Assembly: GCF_019431045.1 (NCBI RefSeq)
Contig: NZ_JAHXPT010000001.1
Span: 124,001-188,000, forward strand
Source of the DNA: Clostridium weizhouense
GTDB lineage: Bacteria; Bacillota; Clostridia; Clostridiales; Clostridiaceae
Direction of reading: 5' to 3'
DNA: 64,000 bases
Position numbers and translations under genes: made by a program. The notes below the pieces were generated by a model. It was not told the origin of the DNA. It worked only from the letters and a program-made list of their open reading frames with translations, and did not search any database. Numbering within the stretch: the first letter of the stretch is position 1; every line of letters starts with the position of its first letter. This document shows positions 18,101 through 26,002 of this stretch, one piece after another.

Positions 18101-18701
18101 CTTCAACTGAATTCCAGTCTACTAATTTAGCTAGTTCATCATATTCAAGAACTTCAATTTTTTGTATTTCATGAGAAGTTCTGAAACCATCAAAGAAATT
18201 ACAGAATGGAATTCTTGATTTAATAGCTGTTAAATGAGCAACTGCTGCTAAATCCATAACTTCTTGAACTGATCCTTCAGCAAGCATTGCAAAACCAGTT
18301 TGTCTTGCTGCCATAACATCTTGGTGATCTCCAAAGATATTTAATGATGAAGTAGCTAAAGCTCTTGCTGATACATGGAATACTCCAGGTAACATTTCAC
18401 CAGCAATTTTGTACATATTTGGGATCATTAATAATAAACCTTGAGAAGCTGTATAAGTAGTTGTTAAAGCTCCTGATTGTAATGATCCATGAACTGCACC
18501 AGCTGCACCAGCTTCTGATTGCATTTCCATAACTCTTACTGGTTGTCCAAATATATTCTTTCTTCCTTGCGCAACCCATTCATCAACATGTTCTGCCATT
18601 GGTGATGATGGAGTGATTGGGTATATTGCAGTAACTTCAGTAAATGCATAAGATATATGAGCTGCTGCAGTATTACCATCCATAGTTTTCATTTTTCTCA
18701 T
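15189..18701 (-). CDS. nifJ: Pyruvate:ferredoxin (flavodoxin) oxidoreductase
   Basis: This single-chain homodimeric enzyme (1170 aa) converts pyruvate and CoA to acetyl-CoA, CO2 and reduced ferredoxin or flavodoxin, the core of clostridial fermentation. Domains in order: pyrimidine-binding (AIYPITPSSPMAEHVDEW), transketolase-like C-terminal domain, gamma domain, two 4Fe-4S motifs (CIQCNQCSYVCPHA and CSGCGNCAQICPAP), and the TPP domain (GGDGWAYDIGYGG, FDTEVYSNTGGQSS), with extra cluster cysteines in CAGCGET. Base composition is less AT-rich than its neighbours, consistent with high expression. A flavodoxin gene is encoded 98 bases upstream on the same strand. Confidence 0.97.
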   Translation of the reverse strand: MRKMKTMDGNTAAAHISYAFTEVTAIYPITPSSPMAEHVDEWVAQGRKNIFGQPVRVMEMQSEAGAAGAVHGSLQSGALTTTYTASQGLLLMIPNMYKIAGEMLPGVFHVSARALATSSLNIFGDHQDVMAARQTGFAMLAEGSVQEVMDLAAVAHLTAIKSRIPFCNFFDGFRTSHEIQKIEVLEYDELAKLVDWNSVEAFRARALNPDRPVTRGTAQNADIYFQERESVNKFYDSLPDVVEGYMAEITKLTGREYHCFDYYGAPDADRVIVAMGSATDVCEETVDYLNANGQKVGVVKVRLFRPFSNEKLLAAIPKTAKKIAVLDRTKEPGSAGEPLYLDVRNAFFGQADAPLVIGGRFGLGSKDPNPGHIAAVYENLAKEEPKNGFTIGIVDDVTNTSLEVHEDIDATPEGTTACKFWGLGSDGTVGANKSAIKIIGDHTDMYAQGYFFYDSKKSGGITVSHLRFGKKAIKSPYLINKADFVSCSNQSYIHKYNVLDGLKPGSTFLLNTIWTPEDLEEKLPASYKRFIANNNIKFYTLNAVAIAQEIGLGGRINMIMQSAFFKLARIIPVEDAIKYLKDAVVTSYGKKGEKVVNMNNAAIDKGVEAIVEIKIPEAWKTAVDEETADTKKKSDFVKNIVIPMNRQEGDSLPVSTFVGMEDGTFEAGTAAFEKRGIAVNVPEWDSEKCIQCNQCSYVCPHASIRPVLLTEAEKNAAPDSLTAVAAKGLKTEAPLFYNMAVAPLDCSGCGNCAQICPAPGKALVMKPQESQHDKIEAWDYAMDVVEPKANPMNKNTVKGSQFEQPLLEFSGACAGCGETPYAKLITQLFGDRMMIANATGCSSIWGGSAPSTPYTTNHNGHGPAWANSLFEDNAEFGLGMHLGVKAIRQRIAENAEKAIAEGIEEEAKVALQEWLDNAQEGNGTRERADKVVAALEKSNHELAKVILKDKEYLVKRSQWIFGGDGWAYDIGYGGVDHVLASGEDVNIFVFDTEVYSNTGGQSSKSTPTAAIAKFAASGKRTKKKDLGMMAMTYGYVYVAQVNMGADKNQALKAIAEAEAYKGPSLIIGYAPCINHGIRIGMGNSQLEAKRATDCGYWSMYRFNPELKGTKNPFVLDSKEPTADFKEFLMGEVRYASLAKAFPEAADALFEKTYNDAMERLAGYKKLAAQE

Positions 18702-18799
18702 CGCATGACCCTTCTTTCTATTATTTAAAAGTTAAATTTTAAAATTAAATTTAAATATATTATAAAAGTAAGTCTTAATTGACTACCTCATAAACAATA

Positions 18800-19225
18800 T
18801 TATTTAGCGAGTTTTTCCCCTAAAAATTTAGCTTGTTTTAATTGTTCCTTTGTTGGTGACTCTTTTACAATTAATTCTCCAATCAAATTAAGCCCATATG
18901 ATTTCATTGTATGCGCCCAAAATTTCATAAACGTATCCTCAATCCATCCATGAGTTCCAAATAAAACACAATTTTTATTTTTGATAGGTAAATCTTTTAG
19001 TTTTTCAAGAAATGGTTGCATTTCTTGCTGTTCTATATTATTTTCATCCATAGCAGGACTTCCAAACGCCACAGAATCTGCCTCTAAGACGTCTTCAACT
19101 GTTGCATCTGTAACATGCTTTAAAGTTACCTCTGCACCTAAATTTTCAGCGCTATCTGCCATCACATTAGCAAGAATCTCTATATTCCCACCACAACTCC
19201 AATAAATGATTGACACCTTTTTCAT
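18800..19225 (-). CDS. Flavodoxin
   Basis: This short-chain flavodoxin (141 aa) is an FMN electron carrier. The phosphate-binding loop YWSCGGNIE at residues 8-16 is followed by the acidic strand VLEADSVAFGSPAM and the FMN-contact loop GTHGWIEDTFM. Its position just upstream of the PFOR gene, on the same strand with a 98-base gap, suggests it accepts electrons from pyruvate oxidation, particularly when iron is scarce. The pairing is inferred from context. An AGGTG site precedes the ATG. Confidence 0.88.
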   Translation of the reverse strand: MKKVSIIYWSCGGNIEILANVMADSAENLGAEVTLKHVTDATVEDVLEADSVAFGSPAMDENNIEQQEMQPFLEKLKDLPIKNKNCVLFGTHGWIEDTFMKFWAHTMKSYGLNLIGELIVKESPTKEQLKQAKFLGEKLAK

Positions 19226-19404
19226 AAAAATAGCACCTCGCCTTTCGTTAAATAATTAACTCTCCTAATGAAAATTAAATAAACCTACATACTTTATTAT
19301 ATATCACATATTTTTTTTTGCAAGGTTTCATTAATTAAACTTAGACAATTATATATATTTTCCATTGATATTCCTTATTATTGTACAAAAAAATTAATAT
19401 ATAA

Positions 19405-20478
19405 TTATTTTTTTATACTTTCTAATATTACATTTATTATGCAATCTATACTATTTTTACCATCACCTCTGTCCATTGCTTTAATAAGCTCACTTTTTTT
19501 AGATTTAAGTTCAATAATTTTCTTATATAAAGCATCTTTTTGTAATTCTTCTTCTTCTAATACAAGCGAATACCCTTCATTTTTAAACGAATTAGCATTT
19601 AAGATTTGGTCTCCTCTACTTGCTTTTTTAGAAAGTGGTATTAATAGAGTTGGTTTTTTCAACTCTAGAAATTCAAAAATTGAGTTTGCACCTGCTCTTG
19701 ATATTATATAATCTGAAGCTTTCATTAAATGAGGTAATTCTTCTGTAACATACTCAAATTGTTTATAACCTTTTTTGTTTAAAAGATTAATATCTAAATT
19801 ATCTTTACCACAAATATGAATTATGTTAAATTCTTTTAATAATAATTCTAGATTTTTTCTAATTTCTCTATTTATCACTTTAGAACCTAAGCTACCACCC
19901 ATTATTAATAAAATTTCTTTTTCATCTGTAAAATTGCAAAATTCTTTCCCTTTATTTTTATCTCCATTTAGAATTTCTTTTCTTATTGGACTACCAGTTA
20001 ATACGCCTTTATCTTCTTTTACAAATTTTAAACTTTCTCTAAAAGTAACACATAATTTAGTACAAAAAGGAGCTGATAATTTATTGGCAAGCCCTGGTGT
20101 AATATCAGACTCATGAGCTACTACTGGTATATTTTTTAAATATGCTGCAATAACTACTGGAACTGCTACAAATCCTCCTTTAGAGAAAATAACATCTGGT
20201 TTTTCTTTATTCAAAATACGTTTTGCATCTATTATTCCCTTTAAAACTTTAAATGGGTCTGAAAAGTTCTTTACATCAAAATATCTTCTTAATTTACCTG
20301 AAGATATCTCAAAATATGAAATATCACTTTTTTTAATTATTTCTTTTTCTATTCCATCTTTGCTACCAATATATTTTATTTCAAAACCTTTTTCCTTTAA
20401 TGACGGTACCAACGCTAAATTAGGCGTCACATGGCCAGCTGTTCCTCCACCTGTCATTATTATTTTATATTTATACAA
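19405..20478 (-). CDS. murG: MurG, lipid II synthase (UDP-GlcNAc transferase)
   Basis: MurG adds GlcNAc to lipid I at the inner face of the membrane in peptidoglycan synthesis. The glycine-rich loop [43 protein letters not shown], the second loop [12 protein letters not shown] and the donor-binding [23 protein letters not shown] are diagnostic. Length is 357 aa. The start is a TTG at 20478 (GGATGAG 6 bases upstream), which is needed to include the first beta strand. The gene stands alone, not in a division-cell-wall cluster. It is divergent from the SASP gene. Confidence 0.94.
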   Translation of the reverse strand: MYKYKIIMTGGGTAGHVTPNLALVPSLKEKGFEIKYIGSKDGIEKEIIKKSDISYFEISSGKLRRYFDVKNFSDPFKVLKGIIDAKRILNKEKPDVIFSKGGFVAVPVVIAAYLKNIPVVAHESDITPGLANKLSAPFCTKLCVTFRESLKFVKEDKGVLTGSPIRKEILNGDKNKGKEFCNFTDEKEILLIMGGSLGSKVINREIRKNLELLLKEFNIIHICGKDNLDINLLNKKGYKQFEYVTEELPHLMKASDYIISRAGANSIFEFLELKKPTLLIPLSKKASRGDQILNANSFKNEGYSLVLEEEELQKDALYKKIIELKSKKSELIKAMDRGDGKNSIDCIINVILESIKK

Positions 20479-20671
20479 GAATAACTCATCCTTTCATTAC
20501 ATTGTTTCTACAACTTAAAACACAGCATTGTTGAAAAATATATAATTCTAATAAAGTTTATTTATTAAATATAACCGATATGATTTAACCACTTAATGCT
20601 CAAATAGTATATAATTAATAATTTACTTATTTAAGTATACTACTTAAAATATATATTTTTTCATACTTTGT
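20479..20671. repeat. Leader of murG with a family-C-like left end
   Basis: TTCTAATAAAGTTTATTTATTAAATATAA (beginning near 20547) resembles the start of the family-C repeats at 12308 and 13925. The remainder is unstructured AT-rich sequence between the divergent murG and SASP genes. Confidence 0.3.
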
Positions 20672-20719
20672 ATAAATAATGTATTCTAAACTAACACAAA
20701 TTTAGAATACATTATTTAT
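20672..20719. repeat. 19-bp inverted repeat between divergent murG and SASP genes
   Basis: The arms ATAAATAATGTATTCTAAA and TTTAGAATACATTATTTAT are perfect complements around a short loop. It lies between two divergent 5' ends, so it is not at an obvious transcript end. It may insulate the two promoters or serve as a binding site. Confidence 0.5.
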
Positions 20720-20828
20720 TTACCTTAGTCAAAGCCTGTCAATCTACTCCTCCTTTTCCTCCATTTATATAATATAATTTTTATTTTTTTACACAAGCTA
20801 TATATACAAAGTAAAGGAGGTGAAAAAC

Positions 20829-21020
20829 ATGAGTAATTACAATAATCAAAACTTAATCCCTGAAGCAAAAAGTGGATTAGCAAAATTCAAAAATGAAGTT
20901 GCTAATGAAATGGGCGTACCATTCAAAGAATATAATGGAGATTTAAGTTCAAAACAATGCGGAAGCGTTGGTGGCGAAATGGTTAAAAGAATGGTTGAAC
21001 AATATGAAAGAAATCTTTAA
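20829..21020 (+). CDS. Alpha/beta-type small acid-soluble spore protein
   Basis: SASPs saturate and protect DNA in the dormant spore and are degraded by the GPR protease at germination. The 63-aa protein has the GPR-cleavage region KFKNEVANEMGV and the conserved GSVGGEMVKRMVEQYERNL. The preceding Cys (KQCGSVGGE) replaces the usual Asn and is reminiscent of the divergent Ssp4-type SASPs of clostridia. AAAGGAGG lies 8 bases before the ATG at 20829. A GTG three codons earlier overlaps this site and is unlikely. Expression should be forespore-specific, but I could not recognise a convincing SigG promoter. Confidence 0.92.
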   Translation: MSNYNNQNLIPEAKSGLAKFKNEVANEMGVPFKEYNGDLSSKQCGSVGGEMVKRMVEQYERNL

Positions 21021-21047
21021 CCATAAATAAACATTATAAATACTTTT

Positions 21048-21077
21048 AGAGGATAGTTTAAAACTATCCTCTATTTT
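21048..21077 (+). terminator. Terminator of the SASP gene
   Basis: AGAGGATAGTTT / AAACTATCCTCT followed by ATTTTG lies 27 bases after the stop: a compact and strong hairpin. Confidence 0.85.
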
Positions 21078-21128
21078 GATTGAAAAATTATATACTTCTA
21101 AATATTTAATAAATTCTGAAAATTAGTA

Positions 21129-21157
21129 TTGTTTTTTATTTAACAATGTAGTATATT
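21129..21157 (+). promoter_or_regulatory. Candidate promoter of the CoA-transferase gene
   Basis: TTGTTT (21129-21134), a 17-base spacer and TATATT (21152-21157) form a plausible sigma-A promoter. It would create an untranslated leader of about 290 bases before the ATG at 21458. Confidence 0.4.
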
Positions 21158-21248
21158 ATAAATATAGAGATAAATAATAATTTACAAAGTTACTTCAATC
21201 TAATATATTTATTATTATTATCTAATTTAATATTATTTTTTTAGTTAT

Positions 21249-21290
21249 GTAAACTAGCAAACACCCTTGTTTACGTGCTTATAAGTAAAC
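21249..21290 (+). promoter_or_regulatory. Alternative hairpins in the CoA-transferase leader
   Basis: GTTTAC at 21269-21274 can pair either with GTAAAC at 21249-21254 (extended to about 8 bp by ATGTAAAC/GTTTACGT) or with GTAAAC at 21285-21290. Such mutually exclusive pairing is typical of RNA switches, but I do not recognise a known riboswitch class. A second weak hairpin followed by TTTTTA lies near 21382-21411. Confidence 0.25.
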
Positions 21291-21457
21291 TTAATTACAC
21301 AAAAGCTAAAAATAAGTTATTCTTGAATTTTATAATACAACATTTAACTAAAAGAATACTTAGAGAAGATTATGAATTACTTCGTATTTAAAGTAATCGT
21401 TTTTATAATTATTATTGTTAAGAAAATAACACTTTATTTGACTAGGGGGATATTTTT

Positions 21458-22753
21458 ATGAATTATTCAGAACAATTGAAAAACAAAACTATCACAGTAG
21501 ATACTGCCTTATCACTTGTTAAATCAAATGATGAAATTGTTACTTCATTAGGACCTTGTGAGGCTACACTATTTATGTCAAGACTTCATGAGATAAGAGA
21601 TAGAGTAGAAAATGTATCTGTTGTTAGTATGCTTAGTGCTTTAGATTATAAATATCATACTGATCCAAGTATGGCTGGACACTTTGTAAATGAGAGTACT
21701 TTCTTTGCTGGACCTGCTAGAAAGGCACATCCAACAGGATTAGTTTCATATATACCAACACACCTTAGATATTCTGCTATTAACAGATTAAGTTACAAAA
21801 AACCTAATATCTTTGTAGGTGCTGCTACTCCAATGGACGAGCATGGTTTCTTCTCATTATCACTTTCATTAGTATATGAAAGAGATTCTTTAGAAAATGC
21901 TGATATTGTAATTTTAGAAATAAATGAAAATTTACCTAGAGTTCTAGGAGATACTTGTATTCATATAAGTGAAGTTGATTATGTTTATGAAAGTCAAGAA
22001 AAAGTTCCTGAATTAGTAACCAAAGAACCTAGTGAAAAAGATTTTAAAATAGGTCAATATATTGCTGATTTAGTAGAAGATGGTTCTACTATTCAACTTG
22101 GAATTGGTGGCATTCCTAACGCAGTTGCTAAATCTTTATTAACGAAAAAAGATTTAGGAATCCATACTGAAATGATTACTGAAGGTGTGGTTGATTTATT
22201 TGAAGCTGGAGTAGTAAATAATACTAAGAAAACTCTTCATAGAAATAAAATTGTTGGTGCTTTCGCCTTTGGTTCTAAAAGATTATATGATTTCTTAAAT
22301 GATAATCCTTGTATAGAAATGAAAAGATGTTCTTATGTAAATAATCCTTACGTATTAGCTAAAAATAAAAAGATGGTTTCTATAAACACATCACTTTCTA
22401 TAGATTTAACTGGACAATGTGCATCTGAAAGTTTAGGTTTTAAACAATACAGTGGAACTGGTGGACAAACTGATACTGGTATAGGTGCTCAAATGAGTGA
22501 AGGCGGAAAATCTATAATCGCATTATACTCTACTGCTAAAAATGATACTATTTCTAGTATAACTGCAAGTCATTATATGGGAGCAGCAATTACATATTCT
22601 AGAAACGATGTTCAATATGTTGTTACAGAATATGGTGTAGCAAATCTTCGTGGTAAAAGTATTAGAGAAAGAGTTGATAGTTTAATAGCTATAGCTCATC
22701 CTGATTTTAGACAAGAACTTAAAAAGGAAGCTGTTAAAAATAGAATTTGGTAA
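21458..22753 (+). CDS. Acetyl-CoA hydrolase/transferase family CoA-transferase (Cat2/butyrate type)
   Basis: This 431-aa enzyme exchanges CoA between an acyl-CoA (such as 4-hydroxybutyryl-, butyryl- or propionyl-CoA) and acetate, with a covalent glutamyl-CoA intermediate. Family marks are GLVSYIPTHLRYSAINRL, ATPMDEHGFFSLSLS, IQLGIGGIPNAVA, the HTEMITEGVVDLFEAGV region, and the CoA-site GTGGQTDTGIGA. Length fits 4-hydroxybutyrate and butyryl-CoA:acetate CoA-transferases (about 430-450 aa) and not the longer succinyl-CoA type. The exact substrate is not determined. The gene below it starts 14 bases after its stop. Confidence 0.85.
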   Translation: MNYSEQLKNKTITVDTALSLVKSNDEIVTSLGPCEATLFMSRLHEIRDRVENVSVVSMLSALDYKYHTDPSMAGHFVNESTFFAGPARKAHPTGLVSYIPTHLRYSAINRLSYKKPNIFVGAATPMDEHGFFSLSLSLVYERDSLENADIVILEINENLPRVLGDTCIHISEVDYVYESQEKVPELVTKEPSEKDFKIGQYIADLVEDGSTIQLGIGGIPNAVAKSLLTKKDLGIHTEMITEGVVDLFEAGVVNNTKKTLHRNKIVGAFAFGSKRLYDFLNDNPCIEMKRCSYVNNPYVLAKNKKMVSINTSLSIDLTGQCASESLGFKQYSGTGGQTDTGIGAQMSEGGKSIIALYSTAKNDTISSITASHYMGAAITYSRNDVQYVVTEYGVANLRGKSIRERVDSLIAIAHPDFRQELKKEAVKNRIW

Positions 22754-22767
22754 AAGGAGTGATTTTA

Positions 22768-22956
22768 ATGGATGAAAGAGCTAAATTAAAGGAAATCTCA
22801 GGAAAGTTAGATTTAATTAATAGCAAAGTTAATAACATTCAATATCAAATTTTCCAAGCAAATCAATGTAATACTAATGGAAATTATATAGATTTCTTAT
22901 ACGAAAATTATACTGAATCACTTATTGAAAATGTTTGCCAAGTAATAGGCGATTAG
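22768..22956 (+). CDS. Small hypothetical helical protein
   Basis: This 62-aa protein starts at the ATG at 22768, with AAGGAGTG 6 bases upstream; the upstream in-frame codons belong to the end of the CoA-transferase region. It is mostly helical, with a short heptad-like stretch (KLKEISGKLDLINSKVNNIQYQIFQ). I do not recognise a family. Its tight linkage to the CoA-transferase gene and the strong terminator after it indicate a two-gene transcript. Confidence 0.65.
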   Translation: MDERAKLKEISGKLDLINSKVNNIQYQIFQANQCNTNGNYIDFLYENYTESLIENVCQVIGD

Positions 22957-22962
22957 AATCTT

Positions 22963-23006
22963 AAAGGGTATTTACAAAATATAATAATTTTGTAAACACC
23001 CTATTT
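22963..23006 (+). terminator. Terminator of the CoA-transferase operon
   Basis: AAAGGGTATTTACAAAAT pairs with ATTTTGTAAACACCCTATTT around a short AT loop, 7 bases after the stop. It probably works in both directions. Confidence 0.85.
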
Positions 23007-23013
23007 AAAATTA

Positions 23014-23240
23014 AGGCTATGTTTTAAAACAGTGTTGATATTATAGTATAAGGGCGAATTGGCATTGGAATTTACTTTTTAGAACTCTTAATGAAGATTT
23101 GTACAATTAATTGCTTGTCAACAATCTGTGATTGGGAGCATGCATTAATTGGACTAAGCTTTATTTTAGAGTTCTTAAAGTAAATTCCCCTGTCCATGAG
23201 CTTTATACTATAATATCAACATTTACTTAAAACATAGCCT
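23014..23240. mobile_element. Family-A palindromic element, near-complete 227-bp copy (MITE-like)
   Basis: The ends AGGCTATGTTTTAA and TTAAAACATAGCCT open terminal inverted repeats of about 80 bp that include TGTTGATATTATAGTATAA, GAATTTACTTT and AGAACTCT. Only about 65 bases of unique centre remain, with no gene. Related copies are at 29037, 50512 and 63533. The size, long inverted termini, dispersal and intergenic position fit a miniature inverted-repeat transposable element. No cognate transposase is in the window. Confidence 0.7.
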
Positions 23241-23272
23241 AAATTAATAACATACTTTAAGTATGAAAATAA

Positions 23273-25039
23273 TTATCTATAATTTTGTATTATAAGCTGA
23301 ATATTACTAACACCATTATATTCATTTATACTTGGGTAAAATATAAAATCTATATTAACACTATTATATTGACCATCATATAATTTATGTAATTCTTCAT
23401 TCCCATACTTATTTATTATTGTATTCTCAAATTCATTAATATCACCAAAATAGATTCCATCAATAATTTTTCCTAACTCGGTTTTAAGCTTAAGCTTTAA
23501 TACATTATTGTTTTTACCAAGAACCATAGCTTTAATTACACATATATTTTTTGCACCAAATAAAGGTTTAGAATTACCTTTTCCAAAAGGTTCTAGAACT
23601 TCTAAATCATTTATCATATCATAATTAATATAATCTAAATTTAATGCTAAATCTATTGTAACTTTAGGAATAAGTTCTTCTTCTGTAAGAATAGTATTTT
23701 TATTAAGCTTTTCTCTAAGTTTATCTATATTTTCTTCTTTTAAAGACAATCCAGCTGCCATAGGATGTCCTCCAAATTTATCTAATAGCTCCTTACATTT
23801 TATCAATTCCTCAAACATATTGTATTCTTCTATTGATCTCCCAGAACCTTTAGCTCCATTTTCTGCTTTTGTAAGTATTATTGTTGGAACGTTATATTTT
23901 TCTCTTATTCTACCTGCTATTATTCCAGCTAAACTTTCATGAACTTCTGATATATATATTAAAAATACCTTATCATTTTTAATATTAGTACTCTCTACAA
24001 TATCTATAGCTTTCTCTACCCCTTCAAGAGTCATATCTTTTCTTTCATTATTTAATTCTACCAATTCGTCTGCCAGTATTCTTGCTTGTTCTTCCTCTTC
24101 TGATAACAATAATCTTAATCCTCTTTTTGCAGAATCTAACCTACCTGATGCATTTATACACGGACCTATAACAAATCCCAAATGATATGTAGATATTTCT
24201 TTATCATACATATTTGTTGCATTTATCAACGCTTTTAATCCTAAGTTTGTTGTTTTATTTATCATAGCCAAACCATTTTTAACAAATATTCTATTTTCAT
24301 CAATAAGATCCACAACATCACAAACCGTAGCTATAGCAACAAATTCTATTAATTTAAAACTTTCTTCTTTTTTAATATCCATTTCATTAAATAAAAGTTG
24401 AATTAATTTAAATGCTACACCTGCTCCACATATCCTATCAAATTTATATTTACACTCAATTTGTTTAGGATTAACTATAGCATCTGCCTCAGAAGATATA
24501 AAAGTTCGTATACCATTTTCATCTTCAACAAATGGTATATCATGATGATCAGTTACTATTACTGTCATACCTAATTCTTTAGCATATTTTATTTGATCAA
24601 TTGCTGAAATACCATTATCACATGTTAATAATGTATCTACGCCATCTTCATTTGCTTTAAAAATTATATCTTTATTTATTCCATATCCATCCTTTATCCT
24701 ATCTGGAATTTCATAATCTACATTTGCCCCACATTTTTTTAATGAAGTATACAATATATAGACACTAATTACTCCATCGACATCATAATCTCCAACTATT
24801 CTTATTTTAGATTGTGATTTTATCTTATCTTTCAATATATTAACAGCTTTTTTTATATCTTTCATTTCACTTGCATCATGAAGTTTTTCAATACTAGGAT
24901 TTATATAATTTTTTATCATATTATCCTCTGTAATATCTCTGTTTATAATTAATTTACTTATTAATTCACTTACACCATATTTTATAGAAACTTTTTTAAA
25001 ATCCACTTTTTTATTTTTTACAAACCATTTTTCTACCAT
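23273..25039 (-). CDS. recJ: Single-stranded-DNA exonuclease RecJ
   Basis: RecJ degrades 5'-ended single strands in recombinational and mismatch repair. The DHH phosphoesterase motifs are present: IVGDYDVDGVISVY, LLTCDNGIS, VIVTDHHDIP, and DHHA1 motifs later (SGRLDSAKRGLRLLL, KGSGRSIEEYNMFEEL, FGGHPMAAGLSL). An OB-like C-terminal domain follows. Length is 588 aa. A GGAGG site lies before the ATG. It is a single gene here, separated from the family-A repeat by about 30 bases downstream. Confidence 0.92.
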   Translation of the reverse strand: MVEKWFVKNKKVDFKKVSIKYGVSELISKLIINRDITEDNMIKNYINPSIEKLHDASEMKDIKKAVNILKDKIKSQSKIRIVGDYDVDGVISVYILYTSLKKCGANVDYEIPDRIKDGYGINKDIIFKANEDGVDTLLTCDNGISAIDQIKYAKELGMTVIVTDHHDIPFVEDENGIRTFISSEADAIVNPKQIECKYKFDRICGAGVAFKLIQLLFNEMDIKKEESFKLIEFVAIATVCDVVDLIDENRIFVKNGLAMINKTTNLGLKALINATNMYDKEISTYHLGFVIGPCINASGRLDSAKRGLRLLLSEEEEQARILADELVELNNERKDMTLEGVEKAIDIVESTNIKNDKVFLIYISEVHESLAGIIAGRIREKYNVPTIILTKAENGAKGSGRSIEEYNMFEELIKCKELLDKFGGHPMAAGLSLKEENIDKLREKLNKNTILTEEELIPKVTIDLALNLDYINYDMINDLEVLEPFGKGNSKPLFGAKNICVIKAMVLGKNNNVLKLKLKTELGKIIDGIYFGDINEFENTIINKYGNEELHKLYDGQYNSVNIDFIFYPSINEYNGVSNIQLIIQNYR

Positions 25040-25170
25040 ATATCCTCCAAACTCTTTAATAAAAACTTACTTCTTGTAATACACATTATCTTAACATTAG
25101 CATACACTTAAAACCTAAGTTTATAAGTAAATATTCACATTCGTGATTAATTTTATTCATTTAAATAACA

Positions 25171-25228
25171 AATAATCCACATTATTCCTATATATTAGAT
25201 AAAAAAAGAGGAGAATTGTGGATTATTT
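25171..25228 (-). terminator. Terminator-like inverted repeat after the DJ-1/PfpI gene
   Basis: AATAATCCACA and TGTGGATTATT are separated by a loop of about 35 bases containing a purine block. It lies between the DJ-1/PfpI stop and recJ. Confidence 0.45.
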
Positions 25229-25299
25229 TTAAAAACTATTTATATATATTTTAAAATAGAATTTATATTATAATAAAACATTCACAAACCTATAAAGTA

Positions 25300-25836
25300 T
25301 TACTTATATAACATAGATTTAGCTAATTCGTTAACTTTATCATAACCTAGTTTCTCTATTAGCCTATAAGCAAATGCCATAGCTGTTGCTGGTCCCCTAC
25401 TTGTTATTATATTGCCATCAACAACAACTTCATCTTCTAAATAAGTACAATTATTTAATTCTTCTTCAAAACCTGGATAAGATGTTACATTTTTTCCTAC
25501 TGTTAATCCTGCCTTACCCAATACTATTGGCGCTGCACATATAGCACCTATCAATTTCCCATTAGCATTATATTTATTAATAAATTTTATCACTCTAGAA
25601 TCATCTCTCAAATTAGTTGCCCCTGGCATTCCTCCTGGAAGTACAACTAAATCATATTCTAAATTTTCATCAAATATTTTATCAGCTTTTATAACTACTC
25701 CATGAGAAGATTTTACTAATTCTTTATCCATAGATACTAAATCACAATTCATTCCTGTTCTTCTTATAATATCACTTACCATTAAAGCTTCCACTTCTTC
25801 AAAGCCTTCTGCTAATAATATACACGATTTTTTCAT
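25300..25836 (-). CDS. DJ-1/PfpI family protein (YajL/ThiJ-like)
   Basis: This 178-aa DJ-1 superfamily protein belongs to the YajL/DJ-1 branch. The conserved acidic residue is in LAEGFEEVEAL and the nucleophile-elbow Cys in IGAICAAPIVLGKAG, with DLVVLPGGMPGA and SRGPATAMAFAYRLIE also present. Related proteins are proposed glyoxalases, deglycases or chaperones in oxidative stress. The biochemical role here is not known. A GGAGG site precedes the ATG. It lies downstream of the topoisomerase A gene, from which it is separated by a strong terminator. Confidence 0.85.
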   Translation of the reverse strand: MKKSCILLAEGFEEVEALMVSDIIRRTGMNCDLVSMDKELVKSSHGVVIKADKIFDENLEYDLVVLPGGMPGATNLRDDSRVIKFINKYNANGKLIGAICAAPIVLGKAGLTVGKNVTSYPGFEEELNNCTYLEDEVVVDGNIITSRGPATAMAFAYRLIEKLGYDKVNELAKSMLYK

Positions 25837-25864
25837 TCAAATTACCTCCTAAATACCTTAATAA

Positions 25865-25897
25865 AAAGGATGTTTAAAAAACTTAAAACATCCTTTA
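25865..25897 (-). terminator. Terminator downstream of parC
   Basis: The stem AAAGGATGTTT / AAACATCCTTT followed by TTATT on the minus strand separates parC from the DJ-1/PfpI gene. Confidence 0.75.
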
Positions 25898-25923
25898 CTT
25901 TTTTTAATTATAACTCATCAACT

Positions 25924-25981
25924 AGATACATAAAAGCATTTAAATAAGACACATGAACTTGTTGTTTTTTTGATTATGCCT
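25924..25981. repeat. Family-B repeat, short derivative (58 bp)
   Basis: The left end AGATACATAAAAG and the right end GAACTTGTTGTTTTTTTGATTATGCCT match the termini of the larger copies, with the centre deleted. It lies between parC and its terminator. Confidence 0.55.
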
Positions 25982-26002
25982 AAATAAAAATGTATCTTAT
26001 TA

